Part shown: piece after piece, positions 17,188 through 26,355 of the stretch
Layout of the letters: every line of letters begins with the position of its first letter
Position numbering within the stretch: the stretch's first letter is position 1
NCBI GenBank assembly: GCA_946494435.1
Contig: CAMMBO010000001.1
Location: 1 to 64,000, forward strand
Reading direction: 5' to 3'
Source of the DNA: an uncultured Mycoplasmatota bacterium
GTDB taxonomy: Bacteria; Bacillota_I; Bacilli_A; RF39; UBA660
DNA length: 64,000 nucleotides
The notes under the pieces: generated by a model
What the model saw: only the letters and a program-made list of their open reading frames with translations
Database searches by the model: none
Told to the model about the DNA's origin: nothing
Program-made: the position numbers and the translations under genes

Positions 17188-18843
17188 TTATTCATGATAA
17201 CAACTACCACCAATAAACTCTCTAATTATAGAGTCATCTGGAATACTCTCACTTGGTATTGGTAATATAAGTCTTAAAATATTAAGAAGTCTCTTCGCTT
17301 CTTCATAATAAGGAGAATCTTCATCTACTGAATAAAGTAAAGGTTCAACATAAGTTTTTAATACACCTAACTCATATATTAATGCTGTATTAATAGTAAT
17401 ATCCGCTTCATCTTGGTAAGGAAATATGTACTTTTCTTCCCCTCCCCTAACATTACTCCATACTTTTAAGGTATCTACTACATTATATCCTCTAGTTCTA
17501 TTATCTCTAATTATTCTTCTTAAAAGTCTATTATCTGTAGTAGGAAAACGATTATGATAATCTATATTAAGTTCTGTCAAAGCTGATAAATATATTTTAT
17601 ATTTGTTTTTAGCAGGTATTTCTTTTAAAACTTTAGTATTAAGGGCATGTATTCCTTCTATTAATAAAACATCATCTTTATCAAGTTTTAACTCTTTAAC
17701 AAACTCTTTAACCCCTTCTTTAAAGTTATAGATAGGAGCCATTACATCTTTACCCTCTAACAACTCATTAACTTGTTTAGTAAGTAACTTGTTATCAACC
17801 GCTTCAAAACATTCATAATCTTTCTCTCCTTTTTCATTTAAAGGAGTCTTATCTCTATCTACAAAGTAATCATCCATACTAATCATCTTAGGATTAAGTC
17901 CAAAACTCTTTAAATACATACATAGTTTAGTAGTAGTTGTCGTCTTACCACTAGAAGAAGGTCCTGCAAGTAATATAATTTTCTTATCTTTTTTATTATC
18001 TACTATCTTTCTCGCAACACTTAAAAGTCTATTACTCTGTAATGTTTCATCTATTCTAATTAAATCCGCAATCTTACCACGACTAACAACTTCATTTAAA
18101 TCGGCAATAGTCTCTATCTTCATTAACTTAGTCCATTCTCTACACTCTTTAAAGACTTTAAACATATTAGGATGATGGACATAAGTTTTAATTTGATTAT
18201 GAGAATACTCTGTAGGAAATTGAAGTACAAATCCATTATCATCTACATAAGTTAGTTTAAACTCTTTTAAACATGAAGTAGAAGGAGGCATCTTACCATA
18301 AAAGTAATTATAGTAGTTACCTAATCTATAAAGAGTAATAAATGTATTAGTATTATATTTCATTATCCTAGCTTTCGCTAAATCATTAATACTCTCAAAA
18401 TAATGTATAGCAGATATTCTTTCAACACTAACTTTAGTAATAGATAAATCCATCTCTACTAGTTTTAACATCTTTCTAGCAATTGTTTTAAGAATTGTCT
18501 CTGTTAAAGGAAAACTTGTCTTAATATAAATTCCCTTATCTAATGAATGCATTACTACTATATTAGCATCAAGGCCAAATATCTCTTTAACTGCAACTAT
18601 AAGTAAAAAAGTTAATCCTGCAATATGGGCTCTATTACCTATTTTAGAATTTAAATCATAAAAGGTTATTCCACAAGAATCATTAACAACATAACTAAGC
18701 TCTCTATATACATTATTAACACTTGCTAAAATAATAGGAAAACGATAATCTTTTTGATACTCTTTACTAAGTTGTAATAAAGTTATTCCAGAAGGAACAG
18801 TCTCTTCTTTACCATTAATTGTTACTTTAACTTCTTCTATCAT
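17188..18843 (-). CDS. TGS/ThrRS-like domain fused to uridine kinase
   Basis: This 551-aa nucleoside kinase family joins an N-terminal TGS domain (residues 1-60, VKVTINGKEETVPSGITL), a threonyl-tRNA synthetase-like second domain (to about 200) and a C-terminal uridine kinase/phosphoribulokinase domain. The P-loop GPSSSGKTTTT lies near residue 290, followed by ISMDDYFVDRDKTP and LIEGIHALNTK. It probably phosphorylates a pyrimidine nucleoside, but the substrate of this fusion class is not settled. Start at 18843, an ATG with an AGAGGGTG site. Monocistronic with clpP divergent. Confidence 0.88.
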   Translation of the reverse strand: MIEEVKVTINGKEETVPSGITLLQLSKEYQKDYRFPIILASVNNVYRELSYVVNDSCGITFYDLNSKIGNRAHIAGLTFLLIVAVKEIFGLDANIVVMHSLDKGIYIKTSFPLTETILKTIARKMLKLVEMDLSITKVSVERISAIHYFESINDLAKARIMKYNTNTFITLYRLGNYYNYFYGKMPPSTSCLKEFKLTYVDDNGFVLQFPTEYSHNQIKTYVHHPNMFKVFKECREWTKLMKIETIADLNEVVSRGKIADLIRIDETLQSNRLLSVARKIVDNKKDKKIILLAGPSSSGKTTTTTKLCMYLKSFGLNPKMISMDDYFVDRDKTPLNEKGEKDYECFEAVDNKLLTKQVNELLEGKDVMAPIYNFKEGVKEFVKELKLDKDDVLLIEGIHALNTKVLKEIPAKNKYKIYLSALTELNIDYHNRFPTTDNRLLRRIIRDNRTRGYNVVDTLKVWSNVRGGEEKYIFPYQDEADITINTALIYELGVLKTYVEPLLYSVDEDSPYYEEAKRLLNILRLILPIPSESIPDDSIIREFIGGSCYHE

Positions 18844-18968
18844 TCTAACACCCTCTTAATTCTATATATGATTATATCAAAATTAACATACAAAGTCTAA
18901 TAATTTTGCCACATCTTGTAAGGTATAATTTAAAGTTTATTTGGATATAGTAGAATTAGGTGATAATA

Positions 18969-19538
18969 ATGAATTTAATACCCATGATTGTTGATAAAGA
19001 AATAAATGGAGAAAGAAGTTATGATATTTTTTCTAAGCTTTTAAAGAATAGAATTATTATTTTAAGTGGAACTATTAATGATGAATCTGCTAACACAATC
19101 GTCGCTGAACTATTATATTTAGACTCTCTAAATCATGAAGATATTTCTCTTTATATCAATTCCCCTGGAGGTTCAGTAACAGCAGGTTTCGCTATCTATG
19201 ACACCATGAATTTAATTAAAAGTGATGTTTCTACCATCTGTATGGGAATGGCTGCATCAATGGCTGCTTTTCTTCTATCTAGTGGCAAGAAAGGAAAACG
19301 ATATGCTCTTCCTAACAGTGAAGTAATGATACACCAACCCTTAGGAGGAGCGGAAGGCCAAGCGACAGAAATAAAGATAGCCGCAGAACATATCTTAAAG
19401 ACTAAAAAAAAGCTAAATAAAATCCTAGCTTTAAATACTAAACAAAAATTAGAAAAAATAGAACAAGATACAGAAAGAGATTATTTTCTAGAAGCTAAGG
19501 AAGCTAAAGAGTATGGACTAATAGATAAGGTTCTTTAA
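18969..19538 (+). CDS. clpP: ATP-dependent Clp protease proteolytic subunit
   Basis: ClpP forms the barrel protease that degrades proteins fed by ClpC or ClpX. The catalytic triad is intact: Ser in [10 protein letters not shown], His in [12 protein letters not shown] and Asp in [13 protein letters not shown]. The [13 protein letters not shown] oxyanion segment is present. It is 189 aa when started at the ATG at 18969, which follows AGGTGAT; a GTG at 18960 is also in frame. A TATAAT at 18924-18929 is a likely -10, with no good -35. Its probable partner ClpC is at 41679-43967. Confidence 0.96.
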   Translation: MNLIPMIVDKEINGERSYDIFSKLLKNRIIILSGTINDESANTIVAELLYLDSLNHEDISLYINSPGGSVTAGFAIYDTMNLIKSDVSTICMGMAASMAAFLLSSGKKGKRYALPNSEVMIHQPLGGAEGQATEIKIAAEHILKTKKKLNKILALNTKQKLEKIEQDTERDYFLEAKEAKEYGLIDKVL

Positions 19539-19753
19539 TCTACAAAGACTTTATCCATTAGTTTTTTTATTTTTTTCTTTCTCTGTTTAGTTTTCTTCTT
19601 ATTAACAAAGACTTCTTTAGTATCACTATCAATCTCTAAAACATCACCCTCTTTAACAGAAGGAAGTTTATCTATTCGATAAGTCATAACTCTGCCTTTA
19701 TCAAGTTCAACTACTACTAAATTATTCTCTATTCTATCAACAATTACTTCCAT
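19535..19753 (-). CDS. DUF3006-like small protein
   Basis: The 72-aa protein starting [20 protein letters not shown] fits the DUF3006 family (small beta-rich protein; [13 protein letters not shown] is characteristic) with a lysine-rich tail [13 protein letters not shown]. The start is uncertain. The ATG at 19753 has no good ribosome site. An AGGAGG lies near 19787-19792, followed in frame by a GTG with no spacing (19786) and an ATA 8 nt away. The 3' end overlaps clpP by 4 bp, convergently. Confidence 0.7.
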   Translation of the reverse strand: MEVIVDRIENNLVVVELDKGRVMTYRIDKLPSVKEGDVLEIDSDTKEVFVNKKKTKQRKKKIKKLMDKVFVD

Positions 19754-20026
19754 AGGTTTAACATATTCGCTAAATATAAAAAGCACCTCCTCTCACACAT
19801 AATATCTCTTTCTAAAGACACTATAACAGAAAAGAAATGCTTTGCAAAATTACGATTTTTCTAAATTCAAGACATTTTTCTTAGCAATTTTCAAAATCCC
19901 CTAGGAGAAAATACAATATCTAAGCCTAAATTCATCTAAATATTTAAAATTACAACTTTTTCATTTTTTAACACATAAAGTCCGATTATATTCAAGTATT
20001 AACTTTTCCTACTTACAATAAAACTG

Positions 20027-20362
20027 GTGATAAAAAATGTACTAGCTAATTATTATGATGTTAACTTAGATTATTTATTAGGTATATCTAACAAGATAGA
20101 ACATAGTGAGAAGTTAAAGATTGATTATAAAAAGATATGTGAAAGGCTATTAGAATTAAGAAAAGAAAATCACTTAACGCAAGCCAAATTAAGTGATAAA
20201 ATAGGCTTCTTTTAAACAACCTATTCTAGTTTTGAAACAGGGGCAAGATGCCCTACTACACACAAATTACTATATATAGTAAACTTTTATAATGCTTCTA
20301 TGGACTACGTTGTAGGTAGAACTGATACAAAGAAAATATATAAAAGTATTTATCTTAATTAA
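20027..20362 (+). pseudogene. Decayed XRE-family regulator with a premature stop
   Basis: The frame encodes LANYYDVNLDYLLGISNK, the tail of one XRE-type unit, then a second helix-turn-helix start (CERLLELRKENHLTQAKLSDKIGFF). TAA then interrupts it at 20213-20215, and the same frame continues TTYSSFETGARCPTTHKLL...FYNASMDYVVGRTD to 20362. A single AAA-to-TAA change would explain the stop, because KTTYSSFETG is the usual wording. The first HTH is missing upstream. No ribosome site was found. It overlaps the 3' end of the convergent DUF4143 gene by 4 bp. Confidence 0.75.
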
Positions 20363-21633
20363 TTCTTCAAGCATCCTACAGGAATAACATAAACATCATC
20401 ATCACGCTTATAAGCATAATTACCAGTTGCAGTTAATACCATCATGAATGATGGTTTTTTCATTTTTTCAGTATCTATTTTATTTTGCATTTTAATTAAA
20501 TTTTTAGCACCTTCATCAATTAGTTTATCTCCACCAAGTTTTATTTCAACAAGTCCATAAGAACCATTTCTTAAATGTATAACAGCATCACATTCTAAAG
20601 AAGATGAATCTCTATAATGATAAACACTTCCATTTATACTTTCTGCATAAACCCTTAAATCCCTAACACATAATGTTTCAAATACCAAACCAAAAGTATT
20701 TAAATCATTAATTAAATCTTCTGGTCCTATTCCAAGACTAGCAGTTGCAATAGAAGGATCAATAAAATATCTAGTATCAGAAGTTCTTATAGCAGTTTTA
20801 CTTCTTAAATTTGGATTCCATGCTGGAGACTCTTCTATTACAAATATTTTTTTCAAAGCATTAATATATGAAAAAACTGTATCTGTATCTAAAGCAAAAG
20901 AATCATTATTTATCATATCATTTTTTATTGTTTCTATTGATGCTTGGCTACCAATATTTCTAGCATAACTCCTCATTAAATTCTTTACTCTAAGAGGATT
21001 TCTACTAACATCATCAACTCTGGATATATCAGAATTAACAATTGCATCATAATAATCAAAAGCTAAGTCTAAAGCAATATCTTTATCTAAAAATATACTT
21101 CTTGGCCATCCTCCTCTACAACATAAATAGGCAATATCTTCAAGTGATAGATTATTTATTCCATTAACAGGGGATGGACTATTAAATAAATCTTTAAGAC
21201 TTATAGTACCAGTTGATTCTCCTGATTCATATAAAGTCATAGGTCTCATTAATAACCATGAAAACCTTCCAGTCCCAGTATGTGCGATTTTACTTCTATC
21301 TACAGGAACAGCTGAACCAGTAAGAATAAATTGTCCTTCTTCCCCTCTATGATCTACTTCAAATCTAATTGCATCCCATAACTTTGGAGCAAGTTGCCAT
21401 TCGTCAATTAACCTAGGAGTATCGCCAGTCAATAATAAAGCAGGATTGATGTCTGCAAGAGTTAAATTTTGTTCTTGATTCGCTGGATCAGCCATATATA
21501 ATACACTTTTTGAAATTTGCTCTGCTGTAGTTGTTTTCCCACACCATTTAGGTCCTTCTATCAAAACAGCACCTTTTCCTTTTAGTTTCCTTTCTAATAT
21601 TTCATCAGCAATTCTACTTTTATATTTTTCCAT
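20359..21633 (-). CDS. AAA ATPase with DUF4143 C-terminal domain (first copy)
   Basis: The protein has an AAA_14-type ATPase domain with Walker A GPKWCGKTT near residue 33 and Walker B-like LLTGDTPRLIDEWQ. A DUF4143 nuclease-like or winged-helix region follows, ending in YHYRDSSSLECDAVIHLRNG and LVEIKLGGD. The ECD...EIK pattern resembles a PD-(D/E)xK core. The role of the family is not established. The ATG at 21633 follows AAAGGAG by 8 nt; a longer frame to 21720 runs into repeats. A second, distant paralog is at 40260-41498, and both have 23-bp repeat arrays upstream. Confidence 0.85.
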   Translation of the reverse strand: MEKYKSRIADEILERKLKGKGAVLIEGPKWCGKTTTAEQISKSVLYMADPANQEQNLTLADINPALLLTGDTPRLIDEWQLAPKLWDAIRFEVDHRGEEGQFILTGSAVPVDRSKIAHTGTGRFSWLLMRPMTLYESGESTGTISLKDLFNSPSPVNGINNLSLEDIAYLCCRGGWPRSIFLDKDIALDLAFDYYDAIVNSDISRVDDVSRNPLRVKNLMRSYARNIGSQASIETIKNDMINNDSFALDTDTVFSYINALKKIFVIEESPAWNPNLRSKTAIRTSDTRYFIDPSIATASLGIGPEDLINDLNTFGLVFETLCVRDLRVYAESINGSVYHYRDSSSLECDAVIHLRNGSYGLVEIKLGGDKLIDEGAKNLIKMQNKIDTEKMKKPSFMMVLTATGNYAYKRDDDVYVIPVGCLKN

Positions 21634-21655
21634 TTTAAGGTCTCCTTTTGAAATA

Positions 21656-21684
21656 ATTTTAACATTAAATAATACTTTTTTCAA
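21656..21684 (-). promoter_or_regulatory. Promoter of the first DUF4143 ATPase
   Basis: TTGAAA (21679-21684), a 17-nt spacer and TAAAAT (21656-21661) on the minus strand. The repeat array begins 8 bp upstream of the -35. Confidence 0.65.
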
Positions 21685-21691
21685 TGCTTTT

Positions 21692-21760
21692 CGGTAATTT
21701 GTAGACTTTTTATTCGGCAATTTGTGAGCTTTTTATTCGGTAATTTGTAGTTTTTAAGGT
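21692..21760. repeat. Three tandem 23-bp repeats upstream of a DUF4143 ATPase
   Basis: Units start at 21692, 21715 and 21738 with consensus CGGTAATTTGTAGACTTTTT plus ATT. The third unit is degenerate. The array lies between whiA and the ATPase promoter and begins 58 bp upstream of the ATPase start codon. Confidence 0.85.
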
Positions 21761-21766
21761 TACTAT

Positions 21767-22678
21767 TTAATTATCTAAAAATTTAAGTGCTAACTCTTTA
21801 ATCTTCCTAAATCTATGATTAAGTCCTGACTTAGTGATTTTTTTACCCGTCTCTAAGCTGATAATCTCACTTAATTCTTTTAATGAAGCTTCTTGATATT
21901 TCTTACGATATTCTAAAGCTTCTTTAGTCTTATCATCAAGTAATTCTATCGCCATATTATCTTCAAGTATCTTAATATAATTTAACTGTTCCATCGCTGA
22001 ATCTATTACTCTATCCATATTTGCTTGTTCACAATTATTAAGACGATTAGTTTTATTTTTAGCATCCCTATAAACTCTTATCTCTTCATAGTAAAGCACT
22101 GCTTTACTACAACCAATTATCTTTAAAAAATCACTTATCTTATCAGCTTCTTTAATATATATCATAAATCCTTTATCACGACTTAATAATTTAGCATTAA
22201 GTGAATAAGTATTAAGAAGTTTCTGAACAAAAACAGCTTCTTCGCTTCTTTCTATTAAAAACTCTAAATGATATCTACTAGTCTTAGGGTCATTAATACT
22301 ACCACTACTCAAAAAAACTGCTCTTAAATACCCCCTAACCTCATCATCAGACTCTACTAAATAACTAGGAACAACTTCACTATCAATACAAAAAGTTTCT
22401 TTAATAAAGTCATCTCCAAAGGCAATAACTAAAGCTTTAAGTTTATTTTTACTGAAATTATTATTATCTAAAAGCTCTTCACTATAAGATATCTCTTCAT
22501 AACTATCAAGTAATTCTTTTAAGTATGCTATAACAGCATCATTCTCACTACTAATAGTAATAGAATCTTTAATTATTTGATAATTATTACGAAAAAATCC
22601 TGAGATTAAAGCTATTTTAGCAGTCTCAGTTATTTTTAATGTAGTTATTTCATTTTTTACTGTACCAGTAAAAGACAT
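21767..22678 (-). CDS. whiA: DNA-binding protein WhiA
   Basis: WhiA combines a LAGLIDADG homing-endonuclease-like fold with a C-terminal helix-turn-helix; in Bacillota it affects division and chromosome segregation. The sequence shows the start SFTGTVKNEIT, VRGYLRAVFLSSGSINDPK (the LAGLIDADG-like part), CEQANMDRVIDSA and the C-terminal HTH LKELSEIISLETGKKITKSG. The 303-aa length is standard. It follows yvcK by 12 bp, as in many Gram-positive genomes, but rapZ, which usually precedes yvcK, is absent and trxB takes its place. Confidence 0.95.
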   Translation of the reverse strand: MSFTGTVKNEITTLKITETAKIALISGFFRNNYQIIKDSITISSENDAVIAYLKELLDSYEEISYSEELLDNNNFSKNKLKALVIAFGDDFIKETFCIDSEVVPSYLVESDDEVRGYLRAVFLSSGSINDPKTSRYHLEFLIERSEEAVFVQKLLNTYSLNAKLLSRDKGFMIYIKEADKISDFLKIIGCSKAVLYYEEIRVYRDAKNKTNRLNNCEQANMDRVIDSAMEQLNYIKILEDNMAIELLDDKTKEALEYRKKYQEASLKELSEIISLETGKKITKSGLNHRFRKIKELALKFLDN

Positions 22679-22690
22679 AAGACATTCCCC

Positions 22691-23644
22691 CTATTTCATT
22701 AAGTAAGAAAAGATTAAAGAACTAAGTCTCTGACTATGATGCTTAAGAGTTCCATCGGCAATAGTAAGTAAATCTGCTTCAATAAATTCAGTATCTAACT
22801 TAGATAAAACTGGATAATCTATTTTAACTGGATCTTTTCTTTCTTTATTAGAATACCTTAAAGCCATCTCTTCACTTATTTTAGAATTAGAGGCAATAAC
22901 AGCATCAAGTTTATGTTTACCTAAGTAACTATTTATAAGCTTAACATGGTCACTTACAGTAAAGTCATCAGTCTCTCCAGGTTGTGTTACGATATTACAT
23001 AAATACATAATAGGAGCTTTTGTCCTATCTAAACATTCAATAACTTCTGTAGAAATAAGATGAGGAAGTAAACTAGTATAAATGCTTCCCATACTAAAGA
23101 TGATTAAATCTGCTTTCCCAATAGCAGTTTTAACTTCTTCTAACACTTTAGGTTGTTTTTTATAGAAAAGTTTTTTTACTTTCTTCTCACTCTTAGTGAT
23201 AGAAGCTTCTCCTTCTACAATACTACCATCCATCATTTCTGCCATAAGTGTTACATTGGCATCTTCTGTTAATGGTAATACTTTATTTTTAATATCTAAA
23301 AGAGTACAAAGTTCATTAATTGATTCTTTTAAACTCCCTGTAATATTTAAAAGAGAAATAAGTATTAAGTTACCCAAAGCATGTCCATCTAAATCACTTG
23401 TTGTATTAAAGCGATATTCTAACATTTTCTTAATATTATCACTAGTAGAAGATAAACTACTAAGAACTTGTCTAATATCTCCAACAGCAGGAACATGAAA
23501 CTCCTCCCTTAATTTACCTGTACTTCTCCCACTATCTGAAACAGTTATAACAGCAGTTATATCTAAAGGAAAATCTTTAAGTCCTTTAAGCAAATAAGAA
23601 AGCCCTGTTCCTCCTCCAAAAACAACTATTTTTTTATTATTCAT
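22691..23644 (-). CDS. yvcK: YvcK/GlmR-type UDP-sugar-binding regulator
   Basis: YvcK (also GlmR or gluconeogenesis factor) belongs to the CofD-like family and controls cell-wall carbon flow. It shows the N-terminal VVFGGGTGLSYLLKGL nucleotide-sugar loop, VITVSDSGRSTGKLREEF and the PAVGDIRQVLSSLS block, then GHALGNLILISL. The 317-aa length is normal. It lies between trxB and whiA with gaps of 7 and 12 bp. No abnormality was seen. Confidence 0.94.
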   Translation of the reverse strand: MNNKKIVVFGGGTGLSYLLKGLKDFPLDITAVITVSDSGRSTGKLREEFHVPAVGDIRQVLSSLSSTSDNIKKMLEYRFNTTSDLDGHALGNLILISLLNITGSLKESINELCTLLDIKNKVLPLTEDANVTLMAEMMDGSIVEGEASITKSEKKVKKLFYKKQPKVLEEVKTAIGKADLIIFSMGSIYTSLLPHLISTEVIECLDRTKAPIMYLCNIVTQPGETDDFTVSDHVKLINSYLGKHKLDAVIASNSKISEEMALRYSNKERKDPVKIDYPVLSKLDTEFIEADLLTIADGTLKHHSQRLSSLIFSYLMK

Positions 23645-23651
23645 CTACTAC

Positions 23652-24530
23652 TCATCTCCTTGAAATCTCTAATGCAACTTTAGCTGCTTCTCCCATTGCA
23701 ATAACTATTTGATAGTCATATTTATTTAAAGCATCACCTACGGCATAAACTCCATCTATAGAAGTCATTAAATTATCATCCGTTTTAACATAACCTCTAT
23801 CATCTAAAATATCTAATGATGATAAAAAGCCAGCATTAGGAATTTGTCCTATATATATGAATACTCCATCAGTAATTATATCATTACCTTCTTTTGTCTT
23901 AATAGTAATTTTATCATCTTTAGAAAAACTTTCTACTTCTCCTCTTACAAAAGAAATATTATCTATTTTCTTAATCATCTCTTGCAAATAAGCTTTCGCT
24001 CTAAACTCATTACGATATAAAACAGTAACAGTTGAGGCTAACTTACTTAAGTATATCGCTCCTTCAAAGGCTGCATCAGAAGCACCAACCACAACTACAT
24101 CTTTATTTTTATATAAAGTTCCATCACAAACAGCACAATAACTTATTCCGTTAGTCCTAAGTTCATCTTCACCTTTAACTCCAAGTAGTTTAGGTTTACG
24201 ACCAGTTGCAATTATTACATAATCACAGATATACTCACCCTTACTAGTAATAACTTTCTTCTCTTTATCTGTCTTAATATCAATAACTTCTTCATATTTT
24301 ACAAGAACACCTAAATCAGTAATCTGTTTTAACATCTTTAAAGCTAAATCACTTCCACTGATAGATTCATATGAAGGAAAGTTCATAATATTTCCATTAT
24401 CAACTATCTGTCCTCCCGGCATAGACTTCTCTAAAATAATACAATCAATACCTGCTCTATTTAAGTATAAAGCTGCAGTCATTCCTGCCACCCCACAACC
24501 TACAATTACTACTTTATATTTATTATTCAT
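23652..24530 (-). CDS. trxB: Thioredoxin reductase
   Basis: TrxB passes electrons from NADPH through FAD to thioredoxin. The redox pair CAVCDG lies near residue 131. The FAD-binding start VVIVGCGVAGMTAALYL and the C-terminal VYAVGDALNKYDYQIVIAMGEAA are typical; the first loop has GCGVAG instead of GxGPAG. At 292 aa it is slightly short. It is in the whiA-yvcK-trxB-GNAT-lgt-yvlD run. A ferredoxin/flavodoxin-type reductase of the same fold is possible, but the CxxC site supports TrxB. Confidence 0.92.
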   Translation of the reverse strand: MNNKYKVVIVGCGVAGMTAALYLNRAGIDCIILEKSMPGGQIVDNGNIMNFPSYESISGSDLALKMLKQITDLGVLVKYEEVIDIKTDKEKKVITSKGEYICDYVIIATGRKPKLLGVKGEDELRTNGISYCAVCDGTLYKNKDVVVVGASDAAFEGAIYLSKLASTVTVLYRNEFRAKAYLQEMIKKIDNISFVRGEVESFSKDDKITIKTKEGNDIITDGVFIYIGQIPNAGFLSSLDILDDRGYVKTDDNLMTSIDGVYAVGDALNKYDYQIVIAMGEAAKVALEISRR

Positions 24531-24549
24531 AAAGACCTCCTCTAATTAT

Positions 24550-25131
24550 TTAATGTAAAAAAGTTTCTCTATCAATAGTATATACATAAATATCAGTTAA
24601 TTCATCTAAAAAGGTATACTGAACCTTTTTTATTTCTTTTTTTCTACAAAATCCTAGCTTTTCCATAACTTTCCATGATGCTATATTGTCTATTGCTGCT
24701 CCAGTTATTATTTTTTTAATATCACACTCTGCAAACATATAATATAACATAGCTCTAGCAGCTTCCGTACAATAACCATTACCTTGATATAAAGGATCAA
24801 TATACCACCCTACATCATAAACATCTACAAAAGATTGTTTATCATTATTCACATGACAATCAACCTGCCCTATACACTTATCAGTATCTTTTAAAAATAT
24901 ACTCCAACAAAAAACATCTTTATCATTAGCTTGTCCTATTTTTGTTTTATAATATTTTTCTTGTAAATTCCAATCAGTAAGTTTATTTCTAAATTTAATG
25001 GGAACAGTTAAATAATATTTATTGACATCATCAAGCATCAATATTTCCCAAAGCCTTTTTTGTTCCTTCATTGTTTGAGGCTTTAAAACTAATCTATTGG
25101 TTTCTATCTCCCTACTCCCCTTAAATTTCAT
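24550..25131 (-). CDS. GNAT acetyltransferase, RimJ/RimL-like
   Basis: This 193-aa protein starts with REIETNRLVLKPQTMKE, the typical opening of RimJ/RimL-type N-acetyltransferases. It carries the acetyl-CoA loop DPLYQGNGYCTEAARAML and the VMEKLGFCRKKEI motif. It probably acetylates an amino group, with unknown target. The ATG at 25131 follows GAGAGGAT; it overlaps the lgt stop by 11 bp, which indicates co-translation. Confidence 0.9.
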   Translation of the reverse strand: MKFKGSREIETNRLVLKPQTMKEQKRLWEILMLDDVNKYYLTVPIKFRNKLTDWNLQEKYYKTKIGQANDKDVFCWSIFLKDTDKCIGQVDCHVNNDKQSFVDVYDVGWYIDPLYQGNGYCTEAARAMLYYMFAECDIKKIITGAAIDNIASWKVMEKLGFCRKKEIKKVQYTFLDELTDIYVYTIDRETFLH

Positions 25132-25918
25132 AAAGCACATCCTCTCTATATAACTTCTTATTTCTTCGTAAGAAAACAAAGTAAACTCCTACGATAAACA
25201 AGACAACCGATACAAGTTGAGCCACTCTAATAGGACCTAACATTAAACTATCTAGTCTCATCCCTTCTATTATAAATCTAATGAATGAATACCACATCAT
25301 ATAAAATCCCATCAACTGTCCTGTCTTTAAGTTCTTATAAAACTTTCTAATTACTAAAAGAATTATAAAACCAATTACATTCCAAATTGACTCAAAGAAA
25401 AATGTTGGCATATAATAATCTCCATTAATATACATACCTCTAATAATAAATTCTGGTATATATAAGCTCTTTAAATAACCATATGATGTAACATACCCAT
25501 AAGCTTCACTATTAAAGAAGTTACCCCATCTACCTATCGCTTGTCCTATAATAAGACCTACTACTAGTATATCCAAAAGTTTTAAAAGATTTAATTTATG
25601 TTTCCTACTATAATACCAAAGATATAAAAGTCCACCGAGTATTCCTCCATGAATAGCAAGACCACCATGCCATATATAAAGTATCTCTATAGGATTAGAC
25701 AAATAATATGATAAATTAAACAACACATAATAAGCCCTTGCTCCTAAAAATGCAAAGATAATAGTATAGAAAAACATATCAAATAGTTCATCTTTATTAA
25801 CTTTTTCTTTTCTAAGCTCTAAAAAGACAAGGACTCCTCCTGCTATAACTCCTAAAAGAATAAAAATAGAGTAATAATATATTTTTATAAAGCCTAAGTC
25901 TAAAAGCACCCTATCCAT
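25121..25918 (-). CDS. lgt: Prolipoprotein diacylglyceryl transferase
   Basis: Lgt attaches diacylglycerol to the lipobox Cys of prelipoproteins in the membrane. It has seven membrane helices, HGGLAIHGGILGG (essential His) and the signature GRWGNFFNSEAYG (usual GRxGNFxNxE). At 265 aa it has the standard length. The ATG at 25918 follows AAAGG and is preferred to an upstream ATG inside yvlD. It overlaps yvlD by 8 bp and the acetyltransferase by 11 bp. Confidence 0.95.
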   Translation of the reverse strand: MDRVLLDLGFIKIYYYSIFILLGVIAGGVLVFLELRKEKVNKDELFDMFFYTIIFAFLGARAYYVLFNLSYYLSNPIEILYIWHGGLAIHGGILGGLLYLWYYSRKHKLNLLKLLDILVVGLIIGQAIGRWGNFFNSEAYGYVTSYGYLKSLYIPEFIIRGMYINGDYYMPTFFFESIWNVIGFIILLVIRKFYKNLKTGQLMGFYMMWYSFIRFIIEGMRLDSLMLGPIRVAQLVSVVLFIVGVYFVFLRRNKKLYREDVLYEI

Positions 25919-26339
25919 GATGTTTAACCTTTCTAATAATTGGTTTAATGACAAACTCTTCTATTAAAACATTCGCCACAGAAATTAATATTGATATAGC
26001 AAGAGCAACCCATATATCCAAAAGATTAAAATATTTACCTAAAATCCAGTCTGTAAGTTTAAGAATAAATAAATTAATAAATGGATAGAAAAGACCAAAA
26101 GTAAGAGCCGTCACTGGTATTGTAAATCTAACTAACAAGGGTTTAACAGTCTGATTTAAAATATATATTATAAATGAAGCTAATATTGAAAAAAGAAGAG
26201 GATGATGAGGGTCAATATAAAAAGTTTTAAAAAATTTAGAAACTAAAAAGAAGACTATAGAGTAACTTGCAAAATACAAAAGCCATTCTAAAAATCTATT
26301 TAATCTGATTTTCTCTTTTGTCGTTACAATTATCTTCAT
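25911..26339 (-). CDS. yvlD: YvlD-type membrane protein (phage holin superfamily IV fold)
   Basis: The 142-aa protein has four membrane helices and the family pattern FIIYILNQTVKPLLVRFTIPVTALTFGLFYPFINLFIL. This is the YvlD/DUF360 family, often labelled holin-like although it is chromosomal and not lytic. In B. subtilis yvlD lies close to lgt, as here. GGAGGAG precedes the ATG. Its exact role is unknown. Confidence 0.85.
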   Translation of the reverse strand: MKIIVTTKEKIRLNRFLEWLLYFASYSIVFFLVSKFFKTFYIDPHHPLLFSILASFIIYILNQTVKPLLVRFTIPVTALTFGLFYPFINLFILKLTDWILGKYFNLLDIWVALAISILISVANVLIEEFVIKPIIRKVKHHG

Positions 26340-26355
26340 AGTCTCCTCCTATAAT

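Noticed and set aside
25911..26339. Phage holin
   Set aside because: The YvlD family is chromosomal and sits in a conserved run with lgt; no phage genes are near.
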